Assembly (NCBI RefSeq): GCF_014648675.1
Contig: NZ_BMRO01000004.1
Coordinates: 53,943 to 117,942 of the forward strand
Length of the DNA stretch: 64,000 nt
Direction of reading: 5' to 3'
Origin: Actinomadura livida
Lineage (GTDB): Bacteria > Actinomycetota > Actinomycetes > Streptosporangiales > Streptosporangiaceae
The number at the start of each line of letters is the position of its first letter. The stretch's first letter is position 1. Below the pieces are notes generated by a model. The model saw only the letters and a list, made by a program, of their open reading frames with translations, ran no database searches and had not been told where the DNA came from. Shown here piece after piece: positions 25,904-37,173 of this stretch. A program made the translations under genes and the position numbers.

Positions 25904-28528
25904 GTGGCTACGAAGACGCGTGAGACATTCCGGCAGGACCTGCCCGAACCGCTCCGCCGCGACGTGCGGCTGCTCGGCGCGATGCTGGGCGACGGCCTCG
26001 TCGAGTACGGCGGCCAGGGGCTGCTGGACGACGTCGAACGGCTCCGCCACGCGGTGATCGCGGCCCGCCGCGGCGAGACGACCGGCGCGGAGGTCGCCGC
26101 CATCGTCGACGGCTACCCGCTGGAACGTGCCGAGCAGGTCGCCCGCGCGTTCACCGTGTACTTCCACCTGACGAACCTCGCGGAGGAGCACCACCGCATC
26201 CGGACGCTGCGGGAGCGCGACACCGGCGACACCGTGCCCGGCTCGGTCGCGGCCACCGTCCGGCACATCCGCGAATCCGGGGACGGCGACCTGGACGACC
26301 TCGTCGAGAACCTGGAGTTCCGCCCGGTCTTCACCGCCCACCCCACCGAGGCCCGCCGCCGCGCGGTCGTCACCGCCATCCAGCGCATCAGCGACCTGAT
26401 GACGCGGCTGGGCGGCGACCCCGGCGCGTCCGAGCGCGCCGAGATCGAGCGCAGCCTCCGCGAGGAGATCGACCTGCTGTGGCGGACGGCGCTGCGCCGG
26501 ACCACCAAGCTCGACCCGCTGGACGAGGTCCGCACCGCGATGGCCGCGTTCGACGAGACGCTCTTCCGCGTCGTCCCGCACATCTACCGGGCCCTCGACC
26601 GCGCGCTCGCCGGGGACGGCACCGGCGCCCGCCCGCCGGAGGCCCGCCCCTACCTGCGGTTCGGCAGCTGGATCGGGGGCGACCGCGACGGCAACCCCTA
26701 CGTCACCGCGCAGGTCACCCGGGACGCGGTCATGATCCAGGCCGACCACATCCTGCGCGCGCTGGAGAACGCCTGCGGGCGCGTCGGGCGCGAGCTGACC
26801 GTCCACGAGACGACGACGCCCGCGTCGGCGGAGCTCCGCGAGGTCCTCGCCGCCGCGCGCACCGCGCATCCCCGGCTGCTCGCCGAGATCGCCAAGCGCT
26901 CGCCCGGCGAACCGCACCGCCAGGTCCTGCTGCACGCGGCGGCGCGGATCGCCGCGACCCGGGAGCGCGACGCCGACCTCGCCTACGGCTCCCCGGACGA
27001 GCTGCTGGCCGACCTTCGCACCGTCCAGGAGTCACTGGCGGGGGCGGGCGCGGCGCGGCAGGCGTACGGGCGCGTCCAGCAGCTCGTCTGGCAGGTCGAG
27101 ACGTTCGGGTTCCACCTCGCGGAACTGGAGATCCGCCAGCACTCCGAACTGCACGAGACGGCGCTGCGTGAATTGGCCGCGGGCGGGCCGCGGTCGGAGA
27201 TGACCGAGGAGATCCTGGAGACCCTCCGCGTCATCGCGTGGATCCAGGGCCGCTTCGGCGTCCGCGCCTGCCACCGCTACATCGTCTCGTTCACCCGCTC
27301 CGCCGAGGACGTCGCCAACGTCCACGAGCTCGCCGCCTCCCTCGGCGAGCAGGCGCCGGTCCTCGACGTCATCCCGCTCTTCGAGACCGGGGAAGACCTC
27401 GAACGCGCCCCGTCCGTCCTCGACGGGATGCTGGAGATCCCGGCCGTCCGCCGCCGGCTGGCCGACACCGGGCGCCGGCTGGAGGTCATGCTCGGCTACT
27501 CCGACTCGGCCAAGCAGCTCGGCCCGACGAGCGCGACCCTCCGGCTGTACGACACGCAGGAGGCGCTCGCCGCGTGGGCGGCCCGCCACGACATCAGGCT
27601 GACGCTGTTCCACGGCCGCGGCGGCTCCCTCGGCCGCGGCGGCGGCCCCGCCAACCGCGCGATCCTGGCGCAGGCGCCGGGCTCGGTCGCGGGCCGCTTC
27701 AAGGTCACCGAGCAGGGCGAGGTCATCTTCGCCCGCTACGGCCGGCGCGAGATCGCCGGGCGGCACGTCGAGCAGGTCACCAGCGCCGTGCTGCTCGCCT
27801 CGACCGGCGCCGTGCAGGACCGCGCCCGCGACGCCGCGGCCCGCTACCGCCCGCTGGCCGACAAGATCAGCGAGGCCGCGCGGGCGGCGTTCCGCGCGCT
27901 CGTCGAGACCGAGGACTTCGCCGCGTGGTTCTCCCAGGTCAGCCCGCTGGAGGAGATCTCGGAGCTGCGCATCGGCTCACGCCCGGCCCGCCGCAAGGCC
28001 GCCCGCGGCCTGGAGGACCTGCGCGCCATCCCGTGGGTGTTCGCCTGGACGCAGACCCGCGTCAACCTCCCCGGCTGGTACGGCCTGGGCAGCGGCCTCG
28101 CCGCCGTCTCCGCCGACGGCCGCGACCTGGCCGAGCTCCGCGAGGCGTACGGGTCGTGGCCGCTGTTCAACACCCTGCTCGACAACGCCGAGATGAGCCT
28201 GGCCAAGTCCGACCGCGCGATCGCCGAGCGCTACCTGGCGCTGGGCGGCCGTCCGGAACTGACCGAGACCGTCCTCGCCGAGTACGACCGCACCCACCGC
28301 CTCGTCCTGGCGGTGACGGGCCACGAGCGCCTGCTGGAGAACCGCCGCGTCCTCTCCCGGGCCGTCGAACTGCGCAACCCGTACGTGGACGCGCTCTCCC
28401 ACCTGCAGCTCCGCGCCCTCAGGGCGCTTCGCGCGGGCGTCACCGACGAGGAGGAGCGCGCCCACCTGGAGACGCTGCTCCTCCTGTCCGTCAACGGCGT
28501 GGCCGCCGGCCTGCAGAACACCGGCTGA
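25904..28528 (+). CDS. ppc: Phosphoenolpyruvate carboxylase
   Basis: 874 residues, GTG start. It makes oxaloacetate from PEP and bicarbonate to refill the TCA cycle. The catalytic His is in FTAHPTEARRR (near residue 146); the active-site blocks GYSDSAK and LFHGRGGSLGRGGGP are present, and the C-terminus ends in the conserved QNTG. The segment after GYSDSAK reads QLGP where E. coli PEPC has DAGV, so this is a divergent bacterial clade, but no essential Lys, His or Arg seems lost. It is divergent from the carboxyltransferase gene. Confidence 0.95.
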   Translation: MATKTRETFRQDLPEPLRRDVRLLGAMLGDGLVEYGGQGLLDDVERLRHAVIAARRGETTGAEVAAIVDGYPLERAEQVARAFTVYFHLTNLAEEHHRIRTLRERDTGDTVPGSVAATVRHIRESGDGDLDDLVENLEFRPVFTAHPTEARRRAVVTAIQRISDLMTRLGGDPGASERAEIERSLREEIDLLWRTALRRTTKLDPLDEVRTAMAAFDETLFRVVPHIYRALDRALAGDGTGARPPEARPYLRFGSWIGGDRDGNPYVTAQVTRDAVMIQADHILRALENACGRVGRELTVHETTTPASAELREVLAAARTAHPRLLAEIAKRSPGEPHRQVLLHAAARIAATRERDADLAYGSPDELLADLRTVQESLAGAGAARQAYGRVQQLVWQVETFGFHLAELEIRQHSELHETALRELAAGGPRSEMTEEILETLRVIAWIQGRFGVRACHRYIVSFTRSAEDVANVHELAASLGEQAPVLDVIPLFETGEDLERAPSVLDGMLEIPAVRRRLADTGRRLEVMLGYSDSAKQLGPTSATLRLYDTQEALAAWAARHDIRLTLFHGRGGSLGRGGGPANRAILAQAPGSVAGRFKVTEQGEVIFARYGRREIAGRHVEQVTSAVLLASTGAVQDRARDAAARYRPLADKISEAARAAFRALVETEDFAAWFSQVSPLEEISELRIGSRPARRKAARGLEDLRAIPWVFAWTQTRVNLPGWYGLGSGLAAVSADGRDLAELREAYGSWPLFNTLLDNAEMSLAKSDRAIAERYLALGGRPELTETVLAEYDRTHRLVLAVTGHERLLENRRVLSRAVELRNPYVDALSHLQLRALRALRAGVTDEEERAHLETLLLLSVNGVAAGLQNTG

Positions 28529-28556
28529 TCCGGACCGTCCGGACCGCCCGGAGCGG

Positions 28557-29330
28557 TCAGGACGGCCAGACGGGCTTGCGCTTCTCGTTGAAGGCGGCGA
28601 TCCCCTCGCGGCGGTCGGCCGAGAACGCGGCGGTGCGCCAGGCGTTCTCCTCCAGGTCGAGCCCCGCGTCGAGGCCGACGCCGCCGCCCTGGCGGAGGGC
28701 GCGCTTGGCGGCGCGGACGGCCACCGGGGAGTTCTGGGCGATCACACCGGCCAGGGCCAGTGCCTCGTCGCGGGCCGCGCCGGCGGGGACCTTGCGGTCG
28801 GCGAGCCCGAACTCCAGGGCCTCGTCGGCGCTCAGCCGGCGGCCGGTGAAGACGAGGTCGGCTGCCTTGGCGGGGCCGAGGCGGCGCAGGGCGAGCTGCG
28901 TCCCGCCGCCGCCGGGGACGAGGCCGACGCTCACCTCGGGCAGCCCGAACACGGCCGTCTCGTCCGCGACGATCAGGTCGGCGGACAGCGCGAACTCGCA
29001 GCCGCCGCCGAGCGCGAAGCCGTGCACGGCGGCGATGACCGGCTGCGGCAGGTTCAGGACGCCGCCGAACGCGGCCCGGAAGACCGGGCGCTGGGCCATG
29101 ATCTCCGCGTCGGTCATCGCGTTGCGCTCCTTGAGGTCGGCGCCGACGCAGAACGCCCGCTCGCCGGCGGCGCTCAGCACCGCCGCGCGGACCGAGGCGT
29201 CCGCCGCCACCTCCGCGCACACCGCCGCGAGCCGCCGCGCCATCGCCGTCGACAGGGCGTTGAGCGCCTCCGCCCGGTCCAGCACGATCTCCGCGACATG
29301 CCCGTCCCGCCGCAACGTCACACCATCCAT
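28557..29330 (-). CDS. Enoyl-CoA hydratase/isomerase (crotonase family)
   Basis: 257 residues. Oxyanion-hole region AFCVGADLKERNA, then GFALGGGCEFALSADL and FGLPEVSVGLVPGGGGTQLA; both catalytic Glu residues of true hydratases (in GGCEF and GLPEV) are present. The C-terminus FSADRREGIAAFNEKRKPVW is standard. It hydrates 2-enoyl-CoA in fatty-acid beta-oxidation or a related pathway. It is convergent with ppc and divergent from birA across the 66-bp palindrome. Confidence 0.93.
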   Translation of the reverse strand: MDGVTLRRDGHVAEIVLDRAEALNALSTAMARRLAAVCAEVAADASVRAAVLSAAGERAFCVGADLKERNAMTDAEIMAQRPVFRAAFGGVLNLPQPVIAAVHGFALGGGCEFALSADLIVADETAVFGLPEVSVGLVPGGGGTQLALRRLGPAKAADLVFTGRRLSADEALEFGLADRKVPAGAARDEALALAGVIAQNSPVAVRAAKRALRQGGGVGLDAGLDLEENAWRTAAFSADRREGIAAFNEKRKPVWPS

Positions 29331-29336
29331 GCGAAG

Positions 29337-29342
29337 ACCCTA
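29337..29342 (-). promoter_or_regulatory. -10 element of a leaderless enoyl-CoA hydratase gene
   Basis: TAGGGT on the minus strand lies exactly six bases before ATG 29330. Its expected -35 region falls at the left edge of the 66-bp palindrome, so a protein bound to the palindrome would block or assist polymerase. Confidence 0.5.
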
Positions 29343-29357
29343 ACCCCCTCCCCACTT

Positions 29358-29423
29358 CCGTTGACTTGCGGCGTGTTGTTGTTATGGAGCGCTCCATAAC
29401 AACAACACGCCGCAAGTCAACGG
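29358..29423. promoter_or_regulatory. Perfect 66-bp palindrome between enoyl-CoA hydratase and birA
   Basis: Arms of 33 bases (29358-29390 and 29391-29423) are exact reverse complements with no loop; symmetry ends sharply at both edges. The centre is TTATGGAGCGCTCCATAA, a shape common for TetR-family operators. Each arm also contains TTGAC directed toward the centre. It lies 15 bases from the hydratase -10 and 12 bases from a weak birA -10 (TTTGAT, 29436-29441). A shared operator controlling both divergent genes is the leading reading; a cruciform or hairpin function is also possible. Confidence 0.9.
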
Positions 29424-29447
29424 GGGGCGGTGGGGTTTGATGGGGGC

Positions 29448-30305
29448 GTGAGCGACTCACCTTACGGGGATCTCGGGCGGCCTCCCTTGCATGAGGCGGC
29501 CCTTCGGCGGGCGCTGGTCAGCGAAGGGGGGTTCTGGCGGGACGTCCGCGTCGTGGACTCGACGGGCTCGACCAACGCCGACCTCGCGGAGCGGGCCGCC
29601 GAGGGGGCGCCCGAGGGCACCGTGCTGGTCACGGAGATGCAGACGGCGGGCCGCGGCCGGCAGGGCCGGTCCTGGACGGCGCCGCCGCGGTCCGGGCTGA
29701 TGTTCTCCATGCTCCTGCGGCCGGACGTGCCGGTGCCGGCGCTCGGGTGGGCGCCGCTGCTGACCGGCGTCGCCGTCGCGACCGCCGTCCGGCGCATGAC
29801 GGCGTGGGCGCAGGAGGGGGAGGGGTTCCTCGCAGGCGGCGACGTCGCCGTGGACGCGCGCCTCAAGTGGCCGAACGACCTGATGGTCGGGGAGCGGAAG
29901 CTCGCCGGGATCCTCGCCGAGAAGATCGACGGGGGCCTCGTCATCGGGGTCGGGCTGAACGTCGGGCTGCGGGAGTCGGAGCTGCCGGTGGAGACGGCGA
30001 CGTCCCTCGCGATCGAGAGGGCGCCGCTGAGCGACCGGGCGCCGCTGCTGCGCGCGATCCTGCGCGAGTTCGCCACCTGGTACCGGGAGTGGACGGCGCT
30101 CGGCGGTGATCCGGAGACCAGCGGGCTGCGTACCGCCTACAAGGACCTGTGCGCCACGCTCGGCCGCACGGTGCGGGTGGAGCTGCCCGGCGGGCGGACG
30201 CTGGCCGGGACGGCGCGCGACGTGGACGGGGCGGGGCGCCTGGTGGTGGCGGGGACCGGCGGGGACAGCGCGGTGAGCGCGGGCGACGTGGTGCACGTCC
30301 GGTGA
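29448..30305 (+). CDS. birA: Biotin--[acetyl-CoA-carboxylase] ligase, type without DNA-binding domain
   Basis: 285 residues from GTG 29448; an in-frame GTG at 29430 is possible. GTG 29448 lies six bases after TTTGAT, so it may be leaderless. The catalytic domain shows VVDSTGSTNADL, the biotinyl-adenylate loop AGRGRQGRSW and the conserved KWPNDLMVGERKLAGIL, with a C-terminal SH3-like domain (GRTVRVELPGGRTLAGTARDVD). It lacks the N-terminal winged helix of E. coli BirA, so it cannot be its own repressor. Its obvious substrate is the BCCP domain encoded at 1538-3304. Confidence 0.93.
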   Translation: MSDSPYGDLGRPPLHEAALRRALVSEGGFWRDVRVVDSTGSTNADLAERAAEGAPEGTVLVTEMQTAGRGRQGRSWTAPPRSGLMFSMLLRPDVPVPALGWAPLLTGVAVATAVRRMTAWAQEGEGFLAGGDVAVDARLKWPNDLMVGERKLAGILAEKIDGGLVIGVGLNVGLRESELPVETATSLAIERAPLSDRAPLLRAILREFATWYREWTALGGDPETSGLRTAYKDLCATLGRTVRVELPGGRTLAGTARDVDGAGRLVVAGTGGDSAVSAGDVVHVR

Positions 30306-30334
30306 ACGGGGAACGGCGATCCGCGGTCCGCACG

Positions 30335-30363
30335 TTGACCGTCATGCTGATCTGCAACGATAT
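30335..30363 (+). promoter_or_regulatory. Possible promoter of the adenylate cyclase gene
   Basis: TTGACC (30335-30340) and CGATAT (30358-30363) are 17 bases apart, 65 bases before ATG 30429. The -10 is a weak match. Confidence 0.35.
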
Positions 30364-30428
30364 GTCCCGGTACCGATCCATGACGGCGGTGTCCCGGTCC
30401 GGGGCGGCGGCGGGCTGAGGGGCGGAAG

Positions 30429-31454
30429 ATGGCGGCCGGATTGCCGGATCCGAAGGAGATCGAAGAGCTCCTGCTCGGGGGCGAGCTGCGCTACACCCGT
30501 GTCGACGCGGTCCGGCTCTCGGGGGTGTCGCAGGAGTTCTCCGGGAAGGTCTGGCGGGCGTTCGGCTACCCGTCGATGCCGGACGAGACCGTCGCCTACA
30601 CCGAGGGCGACATCGCGGCGCTGGAGCGGCTCGGCCGCCTCGTCGCCGACGGGATCCTGGACGAGGACGGGGTGATCCGGCTGGTCCGCGCCTTCGGGCA
30701 GACCATGAGCCGGCTCGCCGAATGGCAGGTCAGCCTGCTGCGCAGCATGCTGCCGCAGGAACCGAACGAGGCGCCGTCCGCGGAGGCGGTCGAGACGATC
30801 GTGGACATCGCCGAGAAGCACATCGGGGAGTTCGAGCCGCTGGTCGTGCACGCCTGGCGGCGGCAGCTCGCCGCCGCCGGGACCCGGGCGCTCGGCGCGG
30901 CGGCCACGCGGGAGAACGGCGACCCGGCCGGGCGGCCCATGACCACGGTCGGGTTCGCGGACATGGTGTCGTTCACGCAGGTCAGCCGGGAGCTGGAGGA
31001 GATCGAGCTGGCCCGGGTGGTGGAGTGGTTCGAGGAGACCGCGGCCGACATCGTCGCCTCCCTCGGCGGCCGGCTGGTGAAGACGCTCGGCGACGAGGTG
31101 CTGTTCAGCGCGGAGACGCCGGAGATCGGCGCGGAGATCGCGCTCACCATCGCGGCGACCATCCAGGACGAGACCGAGGTGCCCGACGTCCGGGTCGGCG
31201 CGGCGTACGGGCCGGTGCTGCCGCTGATGGGCGACGTGTTCGGCACGACCGTCAACCTCGCGGCGCGGCTCACGTCCCTGGCGCGCCCCGGCTCGGTCGT
31301 GATCGACGGCGAGCTGGCGGCGCGGCTGGAGAAGCGGCCGGCCTACGAGGTGACGCGCATCGTGCGGCGCCCGGTCCGCGGGCTGGGCATCATCCAGCCG
31401 TACGTGCTGCGCCGCAAGCCGGCGGCCGGGCCCGCGGACTCCGGGGCGCCGTAG
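30429..31454 (+). CDS. Class III adenylate/guanylate cyclase with N-terminal helical domain
   Basis: 341 residues, SD GGGCGGAAG before ATG 30429. Residues 1-165 form a helical regulatory domain of the kind found in actinobacterial cyclases with pH or lipid sensing (not a membrane protein). The cyclase domain (about 175-320) has metal-binding Asp in GFADMVSFT and LGDEVLF, the Lys in RLVKTLGDE, and the transition-state Asn and Arg in VNLAARL. Lys plus Thr at the base-specifying positions favours ATP and thus cAMP. It has its own transcription unit. Confidence 0.9.
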   Translation: MAAGLPDPKEIEELLLGGELRYTRVDAVRLSGVSQEFSGKVWRAFGYPSMPDETVAYTEGDIAALERLGRLVADGILDEDGVIRLVRAFGQTMSRLAEWQVSLLRSMLPQEPNEAPSAEAVETIVDIAEKHIGEFEPLVVHAWRRQLAAAGTRALGAAATRENGDPAGRPMTTVGFADMVSFTQVSRELEEIELARVVEWFEETAADIVASLGGRLVKTLGDEVLFSAETPEIGAEIALTIAATIQDETEVPDVRVGAAYGPVLPLMGDVFGTTVNLAARLTSLARPGSVVIDGELAARLEKRPAYEVTRIVRRPVRGLGIIQPYVLRRKPAAGPADSGAP

Positions 31455-31456
31455 CG

Positions 31457-31473
31457 GTCCGGGCGGCCCGGAC
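31457..31473. terminator. Hairpin between convergent cyclase and bacterioferritin genes
   Basis: Inverted repeat GTCCGGG (31457-31463) and CCCGGAC (31467-31473) with a 3-base loop, 2 bases past the cyclase stop. It may act in both directions. Confidence 0.45.
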
Positions 31474-31493
31474 GGGCGGTCGGACGGGGCGGT

Positions 31494-31991
31494 TCAGACG
31501 GGCGAGGCGCCGTCGTCGCCGGGGTATCCGGTGAGCCGCTGCTTGTAGTTCTGCTCCCCGAGCTCCCGGACGAGGCTCAGCTCGGTCTCCAGGTAGTCGA
31601 TGTGCTCCTCCTCGTCGGCGAGGATGTCCTCGAAGATCCGCGCGGAGGTGACGTCGCCGCGCGAGCGCATCAGCTCGATGCCGGGACGCAGCCGGGCCAC
31701 GGCCTCCCGCTCGACGGCGAGGTCGGCCTCGAGCTGCTCGACGATGGTCTGCCCGATCCGCAGGGTGCCGATCTTCTGGTAGTTCGGCAGCCCCTCCAGG
31801 AACAGGATCCGGTCGGTCAGCCGCTCCGCGTGCCGCATCTCGTCGAACGACTCGTCGCGGGTGTGCTTGGCGATGCGGGTGAAGCCCCAGTGCTCCTGCA
31901 TCTTCGAGTGCAGGAAGTACTGGTTGATCGCCGTGAGCTCCGCGGTGAGCTGCTCGTTGAGCAGCGCGATGATGTCCTTGTCGCCTTCCAT
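31494..31991 (-). CDS. bfr: Bacterioferritin
   Basis: 165 residues from ATG 31991; an in-frame ATG at 32000 is also possible. It begins EGDKDIIALLNEQLTAELTAINQYFLH, carries the haem-ligand Met in FDEMRHAERL, the ILFLEGLPN helix, and the ferroxidase Glu/His set ending ILADEEEHIDYLETEL. It stores iron as a 24-mer shell and oxidises ferrous iron. It lies 103 bases downstream of bfd on the same strand and may share its iron-regulated transcript. Confidence 0.95.
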   Translation of the reverse strand: MEGDKDIIALLNEQLTAELTAINQYFLHSKMQEHWGFTRIAKHTRDESFDEMRHAERLTDRILFLEGLPNYQKIGTLRIGQTIVEQLEADLAVEREAVARLRPGIELMRSRGDVTSARIFEDILADEEEHIDYLETELSLVRELGEQNYKQRLTGYPGDDGASPV

Positions 31992-32094
31992 GGTCCCCAT
32001 GCTTCCACGACCGGCGGATCTTAGACAGCACTGGCCCCCGCGATGGCGGTCTCCGCCCCTCGCGGGCGGCGCCATGCGGGTGTCCGGGGACGGT

Positions 32095-32385
32095 TCAGGC
32101 GGCGGTCTGCGGAGCGGTCCCTCCCTCGGCGGCGTCGGGGACGATCTGCGGAGCGGCCGGCGCCTCGGCGACGGCGGCCAGGGGCAGCGGGCCGCCGGTC
32201 AGGGCGTCCGCGAGTTCGCCGGCCGTGCGGTACTCGCTGACCATCGTGTGGATGCGCTTGGTGCACATGCCGCACCCGGGCTTGAAGCCGCAGGCGGCCT
32301 TGACCTCTTTGGCCGTCCTGCAGCCGTTCGCCAGGCAGCCGTGAACGTCGTCCTCCGTGACGACGTTGCAGATGCACACGTACAT
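32095..32385 (-). CDS. bfd: Bacterioferritin-associated [2Fe-2S] ferredoxin
   Basis: 96 residues from ATG 32385. The cluster ligands are C4 and C6 (YVCICN) and C38 and C41 (PGCGMC), the Bfd pattern. The family's usual ~65-residue domain is followed by an Ala/Pro-rich extension of about 30 residues. Bfd reduces the iron core of bacterioferritin through its haem so that iron is released during starvation; induction by iron shortage fits the IdeR-like box at 32460-32478. Confidence 0.93.
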   Translation of the reverse strand: MYVCICNVVTEDDVHGCLANGCRTAKEVKAACGFKPGCGMCTKRIHTMVSEYRTAGELADALTGGPLPLAAVAEAPAAPQIVPDAAEGGTAPQTAA

Positions 32386-32459
32386 GCGGCTTCGCGGACC
32401 TTCCGTGCGGCGCTGAACCACTCCACGTGCCTGACCTGGGGAGCTTAGGGCACCCTCAA

Positions 32460-32478
32460 TAAGGTAAGGCTCCCCTAA
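32460..32478. promoter_or_regulatory. IdeR/DtxR-like iron box
   Basis: TAAGGTAAGGCTCCCCTAA matches the iron-box consensus TTAGGTTAGGCTAACCTAA at 15 of 19 positions. It lies 75 bases upstream of the bfd start and about 135 bases before glgX. Repression of bfd when iron is plentiful is the expected effect. Confidence 0.75.
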
Positions 32479-32563
32479 GGTAGCTCAGTCATGTCCGTTC
32501 TGGCCAGAGCCATCCCAATCGGTGCCGGTGTGATCTAAACCGCAGGGGGAAAGGCTCTCCCGT

Positions 32564-32590
32564 GCGCCGCCGCGTCCGAGACGGCGGCGC
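32564..32590 (+). promoter_or_regulatory. Hairpin in the glgX leader
   Basis: Perfect 9-bp stem (GCGCCGCCG at 32564-32572, CGGCGGCGC at 32582-32590) with a 9-base loop, ending 8 bases before the GAGGAG Shine-Dalgarno of glgX. It could be a stray terminator from upstream or an attenuator. Confidence 0.45.
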
Positions 32591-32611
32591 GTCATGACGA
32601 GGAGCGGGACA

Positions 32612-34772
<2,161 letters not shown>

Positions 34773-34780
<8 letters not shown>

Positions 34781-37166
34781 ACCCGCCCCCGAGCCCGAGC
34801 CCGAACCCGCCCCCGAGCCCCGACCTGCCACCGAGCCCGAACACGCCACCGAGGAACCGCTCCCCGGCGACCCCCCTGATGAGGAGACCGTGTCCGAGGA
34901 CCATCTGGCCGAAGCGAACACCCCCGACACCCCCGCCCCCGCCGAGGACGGGGCCGCCGCACCCCCGTCCGGCACCTACCGGCTCCAGCTCCGCGGGACG
35001 CCCGGGGAGCACTTCGGCTTCGCGGAGGCCGCCGCGCTCGCCCCCTACCTGGCGTCCCTGGGGGTGTCCCACGTCTACCTGTCGCCGGTGCTGCAGGCCG
35101 CTCCCGGCTCCACGCACGGCTACGACGTGGTCGACCACTCCCGCCTGGCGGACGAGCTGGGCGGTGCCGAGGCGTTCGGCGCCATGGCGGCCCGGTTCCG
35201 CGCCCACGGGCTGCGTGTGCTGGTCGACGTCGTCCCGAACCACATGGCGATCCCGGAGCCGCGGGACCTGAACCTGCCGCTCACCGCCGTCCTGGCGGAG
35301 GGGCCCGCCTCGCCGTACGCCAGGTGGTTCGACATCGACTGGGAGGCGGGCGGCGGCCGGATCGTCCTGCCCGGCGGGGGCGAGCCCAACTACCGCCGCT
35401 TCTTCGACATCTCCGGGCTGATCGGGCTCCGGCAGGAGGACCCCGAGGTCTTCGAGCGCACGCACGCGCTGGTGCTGAACCTGGTCGCGGGCGGCCACGT
35501 CCACGGCCTGCGCGTCGACCACCCCGACGGGCTCGCCGACCCGCGCGGCTACCTGCGGCGGCTGGCGGAGGCGGCCCCCGGCGCCTGGCTGCTGGTCGAG
35601 AAGATCACCGAGGGGGAGGAGCGGCTGCCGCCGGACTGGCCGTGCGCGGGCACCACCGGCTACGACTCGCTCGGCATGGTCGGCGGCCTGTTCGTCGACC
35701 CGGCCGGGGAGAAGCCGCTCACCGACCACTACGTGTCGGTCACCGGAGGCCCGGCCGACTTCGCGGAGGTGGAGCACGAGGCCCGCCGCCACGCCGCGAC
35801 GCACGGCCTGAAACCCGAGATCGACCGGCTCCTGCGCGTTCTCCAGCGGGTCGTGGGCGAGCGCCGTCCGGGCCTGGAGCGGGCCCTGGTCGAACTGCTC
35901 GTCGCCATGCCCGTCTACCGCGCCTACGTCGTTCCGGGGGAGGACGCGCCGCAGCAGGCCGTGGACGTCCTGAACGAGGCCGCCGGCCGCGCACGAGCGC
36001 ATCTGCCAGTGGACCTGCACGGCGACCTGGAGACGGTGGTGGACCTCGCCCTCGGACGCGGGGAACGCACCGATGCCGAGTTCATCGTGCGGTTCCAGCA
36101 GACCTCGGCTCCGCTGGCGGCAAAGGGCGTCGAGGACACGGCGTTCTACCGGTGGAACCGCATGGCCGCGCTGAACGAGGTCGGCGGCGACCCGGCGCGC
36201 TTCTCCGTGAGCACGGAGGACTTCCACTCGTACTGCATCAGGGTCGCCCGGGACTGGCCGTCCACGATGACGACGCTGTCCACGCACGACACCAAGCGGG
36301 AAGAAGACGTCCGCGCATGGCTGGCGGTCCTGTCGGAGATGCCGGCCGAGTGGGCGGAGGCCATGGACCGCTGGCGCCAGTGGGGGCCCGCGCCTTCACC
36401 GATGGAACCGGACCTCGAATGCCTGTTCTGGCAGACGCTCGTCGGCGCCTGGCCCATCACCATCGGCCGCCTGGAGGAGTTCCTCACCAAGGCGATGCGC
36501 GAGGCCAAGACCCGCACCGCGTGGGTCGACGGCGATCCCGCCTATGAGGAGGCCGTCCTCGATTACGCGCGCTCCGTGCTGGCTAACCCCGACCTCGTCA
36601 CCGACCTGACCGCGTTCGTGGCGAAGCTCGCGCCCTGCGCCCGGGTCAACACGCTCGGGCAGAAGCTCGTCCAGTTGGCGATGCCGGGCGTTCCGGACGT
36701 CTACCAGGGCTGCGAGCTGACCGGGCTGGCGCTCGTCGACCCCGACAACCGGCGCCCGGTCGACTACGGGCGGCGCCGCGAGCGGCTCCAGCGGCTCGAC
36801 ACCGGCCGCCCGGCCAAGGACGTGGACGACGAGAAGCTGCTGGTCACCTCGCGGACGCTGCGGCTGCGCAGGGCCCACCCCGAATGGTTCGGGCCGGGCG
36901 CCCGGCACGAGCCGATCGCCTCCCGCGGACCCGCCGCCGGACACGTCGTCGGGTTCGCCCGCGGCGACGCGGTCGCGCTCGCCACCCGGCTCCCGGTGGG
37001 GCTGGAGCGCCGCGGCGGCTGGGGCCGGACGAGGGTGGACGTCGTCCAGCAGGGCTGGCGGGACGTGCTGACCGGCTGCACGCACATGGGCCCGGTCCTG
37101 GACGCCGACCGCGTCTTCGAGCACCTGCCCGTCGCGCTGCTCGTACCCCGGGAGATCGACCGGTGA
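34773..37166 (+). CDS. treY: Malto-oligosyltrehalose synthase TreY
   Basis: 797 residues from GTG 34773, which overlaps the glgX stop. GTG 34890 preceded by GAGGAG would give 758 residues and may be the real start, because the extra segment is a Pro/Glu low-complexity run (EPEPEPAPEPRP). The GH13 core starts SGTYRLQLRGTPGEHFGFAEA and includes VLVDVVPNHMA, HGLRVDHPDGLADP, LVEKITEGEE and ATGHDTK-like LSTHDTKREEDVRAW. It converts the reducing-end alpha-1,4 bond of maltodextrin to alpha,alpha-1,1. Confidence 0.93.
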
Positions 37167-37173
37167 GCGTTTC

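Noticed and set aside
29358..29423. 66-bp palindrome as an insertion-sequence end or transposon scar
   Set aside because: No target-site duplication, no transposase, and it fits neatly between two intact divergent promoters.
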